DNA from: DASPXY01 sp038227745
GTDB taxonomy: Bacteria; Planctomycetota; Planctomycetia; Gemmatales; Gemmataceae
Reading direction: 5' to 3'
Length of the DNA stretch: 11,291 nt
Assembly (NCBI GenBank): GCA_038227745.1
Contig: JBBRPS010000304.1
Span: 1 to 11,291, forward strand
This document shows, piece by piece, positions 1-5,701 of this stretch (the first letter of the stretch is position 1; each line of letters starts with the position of its first letter). The position numbers and the translations under genes are program-made. The notes below the pieces were generated by a model that was not told where the DNA came from, made no database searches, and worked only from the letters and a program-made list of their open reading frames with translations.

Positions 1-60
1 CCGCACTCCAAAGCGCGCCCCCCGCTACACCCGGACACAAACCGCTCTAAACGCGACCTG

Positions 61-2475
61 TCATTTCGTCAGAGTCTCCCAGATCGGCCGGTCCGCCACG
101 GTGATCTCGCGATCGACGGTGTCGCCGGAACTGTAGTACACCCGCAGCCGGTATTTCCCGGCCGGCAGCGCGAACCGCGCCTCCTGGGCCGCCTGCAGGT
201 TCCGCCCGTCGCCGCCGGCGATGTGGCGCGTGCCGAGCAATTTCCCGGCGCCGTCCGCCACCTCGACCCGCACCCCGGTCGCCGACCGCTCGCCGCCGAA
301 GCGCACCGTGACCGGCGTGTGCTTGCCCTTCAACTTGCTCGTCAGCACGATGCACGGGTCGGTGTCGGCGCCGATCAGCACCATGTCGAGCTGGCCGCTC
401 TTGTTGAAGTCCGCCAGCGCCACGCCGGTCGCCCGGAACTTCTGCTCCAGCCCCAGCTCGTGCGTCGCGTAGCGGAACTTGCCGCCGCCCTGGTTCAGGT
501 AGACGCGCACCAGCCCCGTCTTGCCCGTCACCACCAGGTCGAGCAGGCCGTCGTTGTTCAGGTCGCCCCATACCGCCGCGACGCAGTCCGAGCGGAGCTG
601 CGCCAGGTCGCCGCCCTCCAGGGTCACGTCGGTGAACTTGCCCTTGCCATCGCCGCTGAAGAGGCGCACCGAGGGCGGCGGGTACAGCCCGGCCTGCGAG
701 GGCCGCACCGACGTCTTCCAGCTCGGCCCCTCATCGAACATCTTGAGCAGGACCTTGTTTGTCCCCTTCTTGACGTCTACCTCGACGCGATCCACGTCCG
801 GCGCGTAGACGCGCTTGCCCTTGAACTCGTAGACCTGCTTGCCGTTCAGCCAGGCGGTCAGGCCGTTCTCGCTGCCGAAGTGCAGCACGATCTTCTCGTC
901 CTTGGGCCAGTCGAAGGTAGCGTGGGCGTAGGCGGAGTTGGGCGAGGGCTGGCTGCGGCGGATCTCGAGCATCCCGTTGGCCCGCGCCTGCAGCTGCCGC
1001 CACTCCCAGCTGTCGCCGCCGATCTTGACTTCGGCGCGCGTCTCCGGGCTGAAGTCCGACTTGGCGGCGAGGACCTTGTCCTCGTCCTCGGAGAACGTGC
1101 CGATCATGTGCCAGTCGCTGAGGGCGCCCGCGCGCTCGTTGGTAGTGACAAACAGGCCCGGCCGGCCGTTGTTGAGGAAGTCGGCGGCGGCGACCGACGG
1201 CCGCGGCCGCGCCGGGAACGCCAGGCCGGTGTCCGCCGCCGCGCCGAAGGCGCCCTTCTTGTTCAGCGCGACGAGCGGTTCCTCCAGGTTGAGGATGAAG
1301 TCGGGCAGGCCGTCGCCGTTCAGGTCGAGTACCGTCAGGAAGTTCGACGGCTCAGTGCCCAGTCCCTCCGGCCCGAGGCCGACCTTCGCCGAGGCGTCCT
1401 CGAACCACTTGCCGTCCGCGCCGCCCTTGTTGAGGAACGCGGTCAGTCCCTGCGCCCCGAGCGAGCAAAGGATGTCCGGCAAACCGTCGCCGTTGATGTC
1501 CGCCCAGCCCATCGCCTCGCCGGGGTTATCGACGCGCTTCGGCGTCGCGGGCAGGAGGGCCGAGTCGTCGCGGAAGCGGTTGCCGAGGTTCGTGTACAGC
1601 CGGCCCGCGGAGGTGAGCAGCGACAGGCGGCCCGACTTGTTGTAGTCGGCGAAGGCGGCGGCGAGGCAGCCGGGGTCCTTCGACAGGCCCCACTTGTCGG
1701 TCACGTCCTCGAAGCCGCCCTTGCCAGTGTTGCGCAGCAGCATGAGACCGCCCGTTCCGACCATGAGCAGATCGGGATAGCCGTCGGCGTCCACGTCCAC
1801 GGGGATGACGCCCTGAAGGCGGCCCTCCGGCCGCGGCAGCTCGATCATGTCGGAGAAACCGGCCACGTCCTTCAGCGCCGTCTTGGCGATGGCCGGGGCC
1901 TCGGTAATGACGTAGGCGAGCGGCTGCTTCATCGACGCTCGCACCTTCTGGATGCGCACGTCGGTGCGGCTGACGGTGGCGGGGACGACGACGTCCTCGC
2001 CCTTGAGGAGCTTCTCGATGGCGGCCTTGAGGCCCTCGATGTCGCCGCAGTAGGTGCGGCACATGTAGGGCTCGCCGTGGCTGTGGTTCCACCACTCGCC
2101 GCCGGCGTAGGCCTGGTACCAGTAGCCGCCGATGCACGTCTCGCTGGCGCCGCCGTTGTGGAACATGATGGCAATCTTGCCGGGCTCGGCCCACTCGATG
2201 GGCAGGCGCTTCTCCTTGTCGTTGAAGCCGCCGACGCCGACGTTGTGCTTGATGACGTCGGTGGGGTGCTTGCCCTTGATGTCGGCGATCTTGCGGAAGT
2301 AGATGAGCTTGCGCTCCTTGTTGACCTTCTCGACCTTGAGGAGGAGGATGTTGGTCGATTCGTTGAGGACGCGCGGCAGGGTATAGCGCTCCTCGACGTA
2401 GGCGCCGCCGGGGCGGACGGCGACGGTAAGCAGCACGATGCCCGCGAGCAGGGCCAGGGTGCGCCGGGGATTCAT
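61..2475 (-). CDS. Secreted FG-GAP/VCBS repeat protein with ASPIC/UnbV-like C-terminus
   Basis: The product is 804 aa. Residues 1-25 form a signal peptide (Arg-Arg, hydrophobic core, GGA-Y cleavage region), so export is expected. Residues 26-185 are an unrecognised N-terminal domain with Cys114, Cys139 and Cys143 and a Trp/Tyr/His-rich stretch. Seven FG-GAP/VCBS-type repeats follow, with Asp-rich calcium-loop motifs near residues 226, 276, 325, 383, 431, 637 and 688 (for example ADINGDGLPD). Between the fifth motif and the rest of its blade lies an extra domain (about 446-596) with a WLNGKQV motif typical of jelly-roll, carbohydrate-binding-like sandwiches. Residues about 715-795 resemble an ASPIC/UnbV domain. 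Such proteins are usually extracellular or periplasmic beta-propellers that bind ligands or partners; no substrate can be assigned. I chose the start at 2475 because AGGAG lies 7 bases upstream and a signal peptide follows. The open frame continues 125 codons further upstream, but that part runs through a palindrome and has no protein character. Confidence 0.9.
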   Translation of the reverse strand: MNPRRTLALLAGIVLLTVAVRPGGAYVEERYTLPRVLNESTNILLLKVEKVNKERKLIYFRKIADIKGKHPTDVIKHNVGVGGFNDKEKRLPIEWAEPGKIAIMFHNGGASETCIGGYWYQAYAGGEWWNHSHGEPYMCRTYCGDIEGLKAAIEKLLKGEDVVVPATVSRTDVRIQKVRASMKQPLAYVITEAPAIAKTALKDVAGFSDMIELPRPEGRLQGVIPVDVDADGYPDLLMVGTGGLMLLRNTGKGGFEDVTDKWGLSKDPGCLAAAFADYNKSGRLSLLTSAGRLYTNLGNRFRDDSALLPATPKRVDNPGEAMGWADINGDGLPDILCSLGAQGLTAFLNKGGADGKWFEDASAKVGLGPEGLGTEPSNFLTVLDLNGDGLPDFILNLEEPLVALNKKGAFGAAADTGLAFPARPRPSVAAADFLNNGRPGLFVTTNERAGALSDWHMIGTFSEDEDKVLAAKSDFSPETRAEVKIGGDSWEWRQLQARANGMLEIRRSQPSPNSAYAHATFDWPKDEKIVLHFGSENGLTAWLNGKQVYEFKGKRVYAPDVDRVEVDVKKGTNKVLLKMFDEGPSWKTSVRPSQAGLYPPPSVRLFSGDGKGKFTDVTLEGGDLAQLRSDCVAAVWGDLNNDGLLDLVVTGKTGLVRVYLNQGGGKFRYATHELGLEQKFRATGVALADFNKSGQLDMVLIGADTDPCIVLTSKLKGKHTPVTVRFGGERSATGVRVEVADGAGKLLGTRHIAGGDGRNLQAAQEARFALPAGKYRLRVYYSSGDTVDREITVADRPIWETLTK

Positions 2476-2482
2476 GGGCCGA

Positions 2483-2487
2483 CTCCT
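2483..2487 (-). promoter_or_regulatory. Ribosome binding site of the FG-GAP gene
   Basis: AGGAG on the minus strand, 7 bases before the ATG at 2475. It decides the start against the much longer open frame. Confidence 0.7.
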
Positions 2488-2507
2488 GTGGGGAAAAGGT
2501 GAACTCC

Positions 2508-2621
2508 GTTTAGCCGCGAGCGGTGAGCCAGATCCGCTGCGCGGGGGTGAGCCAGATCCGCTGCGCGGGGCACGCGCTCGCCCCCGCGCAGCGGGATCTG
2601 GCTCACCGCTCGCGGCTAAAC
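2508..2621. repeat. Compound palindrome, family A (copy 1)
   Basis: The left arm (2508-2547) and right arm (2581-2621) are reverse complements over about 40 bases, with a single one-base insertion in the right arm. Both arms end in the 14-mer GTTTAGCCGCGAGC, read inward. The element fills most of the 146-base spacer between two minus-strand genes and starts directly after the TGA of the YdjY gene. In RNA it would fold into a very stable hairpin, so it could act as a terminator, attenuator or mRNA-stabilising element between the two genes. No U-tract follows it, so a classical intrinsic terminator is not obvious. The same 14-base ends occur in the palindrome at 8298-8365. Confidence 0.9.
2523..2570 (+). 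repeat. Tandem 24-base direct repeat inside palindrome copy 1
   Basis: Two perfect, adjacent copies of a 24-base unit (2523-2546 and 2547-2570) begin with GTGAGCCAGATC and end with GCGCGGGG. A third, inverted copy with one extra base is at 2582-2606. This looks like internal unit duplication within one arm of the palindrome. Confidence 0.9.
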
Positions 2622-3299
2622 TCATTGCGCCTGGATGACGAGCTTCACGGGCGAGCCTTCTTTTGGCAGCAGTTTGCGGTTGACCTCGAGCTTCCACTTG
2701 CCCTCGTCCTTGGCGCCGAGGCCCGACTGGAAGACGGTGTCGTCGGTTACGGGGAAGATGGTCGCCAGCGTGCCGCTGAGGTCGGCGCCGTAGACCTTGT
2801 CGTCCTTTTCGGGGTCGGGGTTCTTCATCGCCGAGCCGGTGAAGTGCCACTTCAGCTTCGGCAGCGTCTTGCCGCTGTTGAGGTCGATCATGGTCTCCTC
2901 GATGGGGATCCTCTTCGCCCCCGCCGAGGTGGGGATTTCGAGGTAGAGGCTGACGAGCGGTCCGGCGGCCTTGCCGTTCTGGCCGAGCGCCGGCTTGCCC
3001 GCCTTGAGGCCGAGGCTGACGAGGGCCCGGTGGACCTCGCTCGGCTTGACGTCGTAGGTCACGACGGTCTCGTGGGCCTTCTGCCCCTTCGGAGCGGGGA
3101 AGGTGGCGATGACCTCGATGGGGTAGACCTGCTTGAGGTTGGGCAGCTTGCGCGGAGCGATGGCGGCGGTGATGGTGACGGTGCGCTTTTCCTTGTCAAC
3201 GACGATCCCCGAGGTCGCTTTTTTCTCGCCGCTGAGGGACGGGGCCGCGGCGCAAAGGAGGGCCGCCGCGGGGGCGAGGAGGAGCAGGCGCCAGTTCAT
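2622..3299 (-). CDS. Secreted YdjY-domain protein
   Basis: The product is 225 aa. Residues 1-23 form a signal peptide (MNWR, leucine/alanine core, Ala-Ala-Ala then Ser-Leu-Ser-Gly). The Cys at 16 is not in a good lipobox, so signal peptidase I export is more likely than lipidation. The mature part has the hallmarks I associate with the YdjY domain: a GIVVDKEKRTVTI strand pair (31-43), YPIEV (59-63), a KAHETVV motif (74-80) and an LVSLGLKAGKP segment (93-103), followed by a beta-rich C-terminal half with WHFTGS (151-156). The biochemical role of YdjY domains is unknown to me; many are envelope-exported proteins of planctomycetes and proteobacteria. The ATG at 3299 has GGAG 8 bases upstream. 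The gene reads into the FG-GAP gene across the palindrome at 2508-2621, so the two may share a transcript. The TGA abuts the palindrome. Confidence 0.85.
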   Translation of the reverse strand: MNWRLLLLAPAAALLCAAAPSLSGEKKATSGIVVDKEKRTVTITAAIAPRKLPNLKQVYPIEVIATFPAPKGQKAHETVVTYDVKPSEVHRALVSLGLKAGKPALGQNGKAAGPLVSLYLEIPTSAGAKRIPIEETMIDLNSGKTLPKLKWHFTGSAMKNPDPEKDDKVYGADLSGTLATIFPVTDDTVFQSGLGAKDEGKWKLEVNRKLLPKEGSPVKLVIQAQ

Positions 3300-3337
3300 G
3301 GCTCGGTCTCCGGAGGATTAGGGACTCGGCCCACGGC

Positions 3338-3354
3338 GGACGGAAGGTCCGTCC
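3338..3354. repeat. Short perfect hairpin in the YdjY gene leader
   Basis: GGACGGA, a 3-base loop, then TCCGTCC give a 7-bp perfect stem. It lies between the aminotransferase stop (3456) and the YdjY start (3299), inside the proposed 5' leader. It could be a remnant of a dispersed repeat or a weak terminator of the upstream gene. There is no T-run on the minus strand. Confidence 0.45.
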
Positions 3355-3391
3355 CTGTAGGCGGCGCCGCGGTCGGCGGCGCGTAAGCACT

Positions 3392-3421
3392 ACGATACCG
3401 CACCGCGCCGGCGGATGGCAA
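3392..3421 (-). promoter_or_regulatory. Candidate sigma-70-type promoter of the YdjY gene
   Basis: On the minus strand, TTGCCA (3421-3416) is followed after 18 bases by TATCGT (3397-3392), which is 5/6 and 4/6 to consensus. The predicted leader to the ATG at 3299 is about 85 bases and contains the hairpin at 3338-3354. This is consensus matching only. Confidence 0.35.
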
Positions 3422-3455
3422 TGGGGTAGGCGGCGCGGCGTGCGCGCCTTTCGTC

Positions 3456-4676
3456 TCACCCATCCCGGGTCGCTGCCCAGGAGCGACCGACGTACAGCAA
3501 GCCCGGCAGAGCGTCGGCGAGGCGGGCGATCTCGTCCTCCGTATTGTAGAAGTGCGTCGAAACCCGAACCAAAGGCCCCTCCGGCCGCTCCACGATCGGG
3601 ATCTCGATGCGGTGCCGTTCCCACAGCTCTTGCCGGAGCCGCGGCGGATCGACGCCGGCCGGCAAGCGGAACGCGGTCATGAAGCCGTGCAGGGCCGGGT
3701 TCGCGGGCGTCACCGGCCGCAGTCCGCACAGTCCTCCCAGCCGCGCCCGCACCAGCCCGGCCAGCTCGGCGTTGCGCCGGCGGATGGCTTCCCAACCGAG
3801 GTCGGCCTGAAAGCGGATGGCGTCCGGCACCGCCAGCCAGGCGCACGGGTCGCGCGTCCCCTCGAACTCGAAGGCACGCAGGCGCGGCGTGGTGCCGAAC
3901 TCGTCGCGCTCGTCGAGGCGGCGGCGGTCCCGCCGATAGCCCCAGCTCACCTGCAGCGGCTCCAGCCGGTCCTCGTTACCCGGCGCGACGTACAGGAAGC
4001 CGGAGCCGGTCGGCGCGAGCAGCCACTTGTGACCGTTGGCCCCATAGAAGTCGCACCCCAGCTTCGACAGGTCGAGCGGCACCATCGCCGGCGCGTGCGC
4101 CCCGTCGATCGCGGTCAGCACGCCGCGCCGCCGCGCTTCCGCACACAGTTCCCGTGCCGGCAGCACCAGTCCGGTCGGCGACAGGACGTGGCTGAAGAAG
4201 AACAGCCTCGTCCGTGGCGTCAGCGCCGCGCGGGCGGCCTCGACGATGGCGGCCGGATCCTCGGCAAGGATCGGCAGGGGGAAGGTCCGCAGGGTCAAGC
4301 CCTGGCGCTGGGCGGCGCGCTCCCAGCACCAGTGCATGGCCCCGTATTCGTGGTCGCTGAGGAGGATCTCTCCCGGGGCCGCGAGGCGCAGCGAGGCGGC
4401 GACGAGGTTGACGGCCGCGGTGACGTTCGCGGTGAACACCAGCCGGCGCGGGTCGGCGCCGACGAAGGCGGCCAGCTCTTCCCGCGCCCGCCACAGCAGC
4501 GGCGGCCCCTGCCGCAGGAAGAAGTCCATCGGCTCCTCGGCGAGGCGGCGGCGCAGTTCCGTGGCGCGCTCGAAGACGGGGCGCGGCAGGAGGCCGAACG
4601 AGCCGGTGTTGAGGTTGGCGACCGTGGGGTCGAGCAGCATCCGCGCACGGGCATCGGACCAGGAGACAGACGGCAT
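3456..4676 (-). CDS. Class V PLP-dependent aminotransferase, isopenicillin-N-epimerase-like
   Basis: The product is 406 aa, the usual length for fold-type I class V enzymes. Visible motifs: an N-terminal NLNTGSFGLLPRPV segment (21-34, cofactor/substrate loop of CefD-like enzymes), TANVTAAVNLVAASL (82-96), SHVLSPTGLVLP (162-173), IDGAHAP with Asp191 (binds the pyridine nitrogen) and His194, and GANGHKWLLAP with Lys217 as the Schiff-base lysine. FEGTRD (271-276) and the C-terminal PLVRVSTHFYNT with Arg371 (carboxylate binding) are also present. This set matches the isopenicillin-N-epimerase-like branch, whose bacterial members mostly have unknown substrates; nothing here suggests beta-lactam synthesis. 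There is no signal peptide, so it is cytoplasmic. The ATG at 4676 has only a weak GGAAG upstream. The gene is transcribed away from rnc, with a 191-base shared spacer. A second, more distant class V enzyme lies at 8360-9487. Confidence 0.9.
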   Translation of the reverse strand: MPSVSWSDARARMLLDPTVANLNTGSFGLLPRPVFERATELRRRLAEEPMDFFLRQGPPLLWRAREELAAFVGADPRRLVFTANVTAAVNLVAASLRLAAPGEILLSDHEYGAMHWCWERAAQRQGLTLRTFPLPILAEDPAAIVEAARAALTPRTRLFFFSHVLSPTGLVLPARELCAEARRRGVLTAIDGAHAPAMVPLDLSKLGCDFYGANGHKWLLAPTGSGFLYVAPGNEDRLEPLQVSWGYRRDRRRLDERDEFGTTPRLRAFEFEGTRDPCAWLAVPDAIRFQADLGWEAIRRRNAELAGLVRARLGGLCGLRPVTPANPALHGFMTAFRLPAGVDPPRLRQELWERHRIEIPIVERPEGPLVRVSTHFYNTEDEIARLADALPGLLYVGRSWAATRDG

Positions 4677-4758
4677 GGGGTGTGCTTCCGCTCAACAGAG
4701 AGGGGGGACGGGGACGTTGATACGCTGCGGGGCCGTCCGGGCCTCGTCGAGAGGCGCA

Positions 4759-4776
4759 GGTTGGCTTGCCGTTTCG
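4759..4776 (-). repeat. Dispersed 18-base intergenic motif (copy 1)
   Basis: On the minus strand this reads CGAAACGGCAAGCCAACC. It matches 17 of 18 bases of the plus-strand sequence at 9576-9593, with partial similarity in the few bases upstream. Both copies lie in divergent intergenic regions next to a class V aminotransferase gene. It could be a binding site or a dispersed repeat. Confidence 0.6.
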
Positions 4777-4797
4777 TGTGCGGCGCAAACGGCGCCG

Positions 4798-4832
4798 TTG
4801 ACAAGTGCCTGTCCGGATGTTAACGTCATAAT
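4798..4832 (+). promoter_or_regulatory. Candidate rnc promoter
   Basis: A perfect TTGACA lies at 4798-4803. The best-spaced -10 is weak (TAACGT, 17-base spacer, 3/6). A better hexamer, CATAAT (4827-4832, 5/6), sits too far away at 23 bases. A promoter here is plausible because the region is the 5' spacer of rnc, but the exact -10 is uncertain. Confidence 0.3.
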
Positions 4833-4867
4833 ACTCGCACCCTTAAACATGAGCCATTTTCCCGACG

Positions 4868-5596
4868 ATGCCGCAGGAACTGACCACCAACCGCGAGGCG
4901 GAAATCCTGGAAGAGTGCCAGCAGGCGCTCGGCTATCACTTCCGCCAGGCCGACCTCCTCCGCGCCGCCCTGACCCATACCTCGGGCGCCGAGACGCGCG
5001 GGGCCTCCAACGAGCGCCTCGAATTCCTCGGCGACGCCGTGCTGGGCGTCGTCACCTGTGAACAACTGTTCCTGCGCTTCCCCGACTACCAGGAAGGCGA
5101 CCTGACCAAGATCAAGTCCGTGGTGGTCAGCCGCCGTACCTGTGCCCGCATCAGCCGCCTCCTCCACCTCGATGAATTCCTGTTCATGGGCAAGGGGATG
5201 AACGTCCATACGGTGGTGCCGTTGAGCCTGATGGCGGACGTGTTCGAGTCCCTGGTCGGGGCGATCTACCTCGATGGCGGACTGGAGCCGGCCAAGGCGT
5301 TCATCCTGAAGTACATCGGCCCGGAGATCGAGCACGTCGCCGGCGGCAGTCACGGCACGAATTTCAAGTCGCTGCTGCAGCAGGTCGGCCAGCGCGAGTT
5401 CGGCGGCACGCCGCAGTACGACCTCCTGGACGAGAAAGGCCCCGATCACAGCAAGTGCTTCAAGGTGGCGGCGGTCATCACCAGCCACCGCTACCCCGCC
5501 GCCTGGGGCCGCACCAAGAAGGAGGCCGAGCAGAAGGCCGCCATGAACGCCCTCGCCGACATCAACGGCGAGCCGGTGCCCTTCGCCGCCGATTGA
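4868..5596 (+). CDS. rnc: Ribonuclease III
   Basis: The product is 242 aa, normal for bacterial RNase III. It cleaves double-stranded RNA in rRNA and mRNA maturation and acts as a cytoplasmic homodimer. The catalytic domain carries the signature NERLEFLGDAVL (48-59), with metal-binding Glu52 and Asp56, and the second acidic pair in MADVFESLVGAIYLDGG (Asp124 and Glu127). A double-stranded-RNA-binding domain follows (about 163-232), with NFKSLLQQ at its start and GRTKKEAEQKAA (214-225) in the last helix. All key residues are present. The ATG at 4868 gives the usual N-terminus but has no clear Shine-Dalgarno sequence. The gene stands alone on the plus strand, divergent from an aminotransferase and convergent with the hydrolase gene; the nested palindrome follows its stop. 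Confidence 0.97.
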   Translation: MPQELTTNREAEILEECQQALGYHFRQADLLRAALTHTSGAETRGASNERLEFLGDAVLGVVTCEQLFLRFPDYQEGDLTKIKSVVVSRRTCARISRLLHLDEFLFMGKGMNVHTVVPLSLMADVFESLVGAIYLDGGLEPAKAFILKYIGPEIEHVAGGSHGTNFKSLLQQVGQREFGGTPQYDLLDEKGPDHSKCFKVAAVITSHRYPAAWGRTKKEAEQKAAMNALADINGEPVPFAAD

Positions 5597-5617
5597 GGTA
5601 GAGCAATTGGCGGTCGG

Positions 5618-5693
5618 GGTTCGTGGCCGACTCGCTCCGCGAGTCGGGGAGCCGGCAGCCAGACCGACTCGCGGAGCGAGTCGGCTACGAACC
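5618..5693. repeat. Nested palindrome, family B (copy 1), between convergent genes
   Basis: Two 30-base arms (5618-5647 and 5664-5693) are reverse complements with one mismatch. Each arm also contains its own smaller palindrome (CCGACTCG, 5-base loop, CGAGTCGG). The element lies in the 105-base gap between the rnc stop and the convergent hydrolase stop (5702), where a bidirectional terminator would be expected; that role is inferred. The left arm recurs identically at 11249-11278. Confidence 0.9.
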
Positions 5694-5701
5694 GCGCCAG
5701 C

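Larger units (their letters stand above)
4677..4867. other. Divergent intergenic region between the aminotransferase and rnc
   Basis: This 191-base spacer must carry the 5' control regions of both flanking genes. It contains the candidate rnc promoter (4798-4832) and one copy of an 18-base motif also found at 9576-9593. I found no convincing promoter for the minus-strand aminotransferase and no small ORF worth calling. Confidence 0.6.

Noticed and set aside
223..2502. Long plus-strand open frame (759 codons) opposite the FG-GAP gene
   Set aside because: It is antisense to a gene with a clear signal peptide and repeat motifs. Its product is a compositionally biased string rich in Val, Ala, Arg and Glu with no recognisable motif, as expected from strong GC bias at third positions.
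2508..2621. CRISPR array
   Set aside because: The repeated 24-base units abut without spacers, there are only two direct copies plus one inverted, and no cas gene is present.
2476..2850. 125-codon N-terminal extension of the FG-GAP protein
   Set aside because: It runs backward through the palindrome and into the YdjY gene. A signal peptide and ribosome site at 2475 mark the true start.
3456..4676. Beta-lactam biosynthesis gene (true isopenicillin N epimerase)
   Set aside because: The similarity is at family level only, and there is no ACV synthetase, IPNS or expandase gene nearby.
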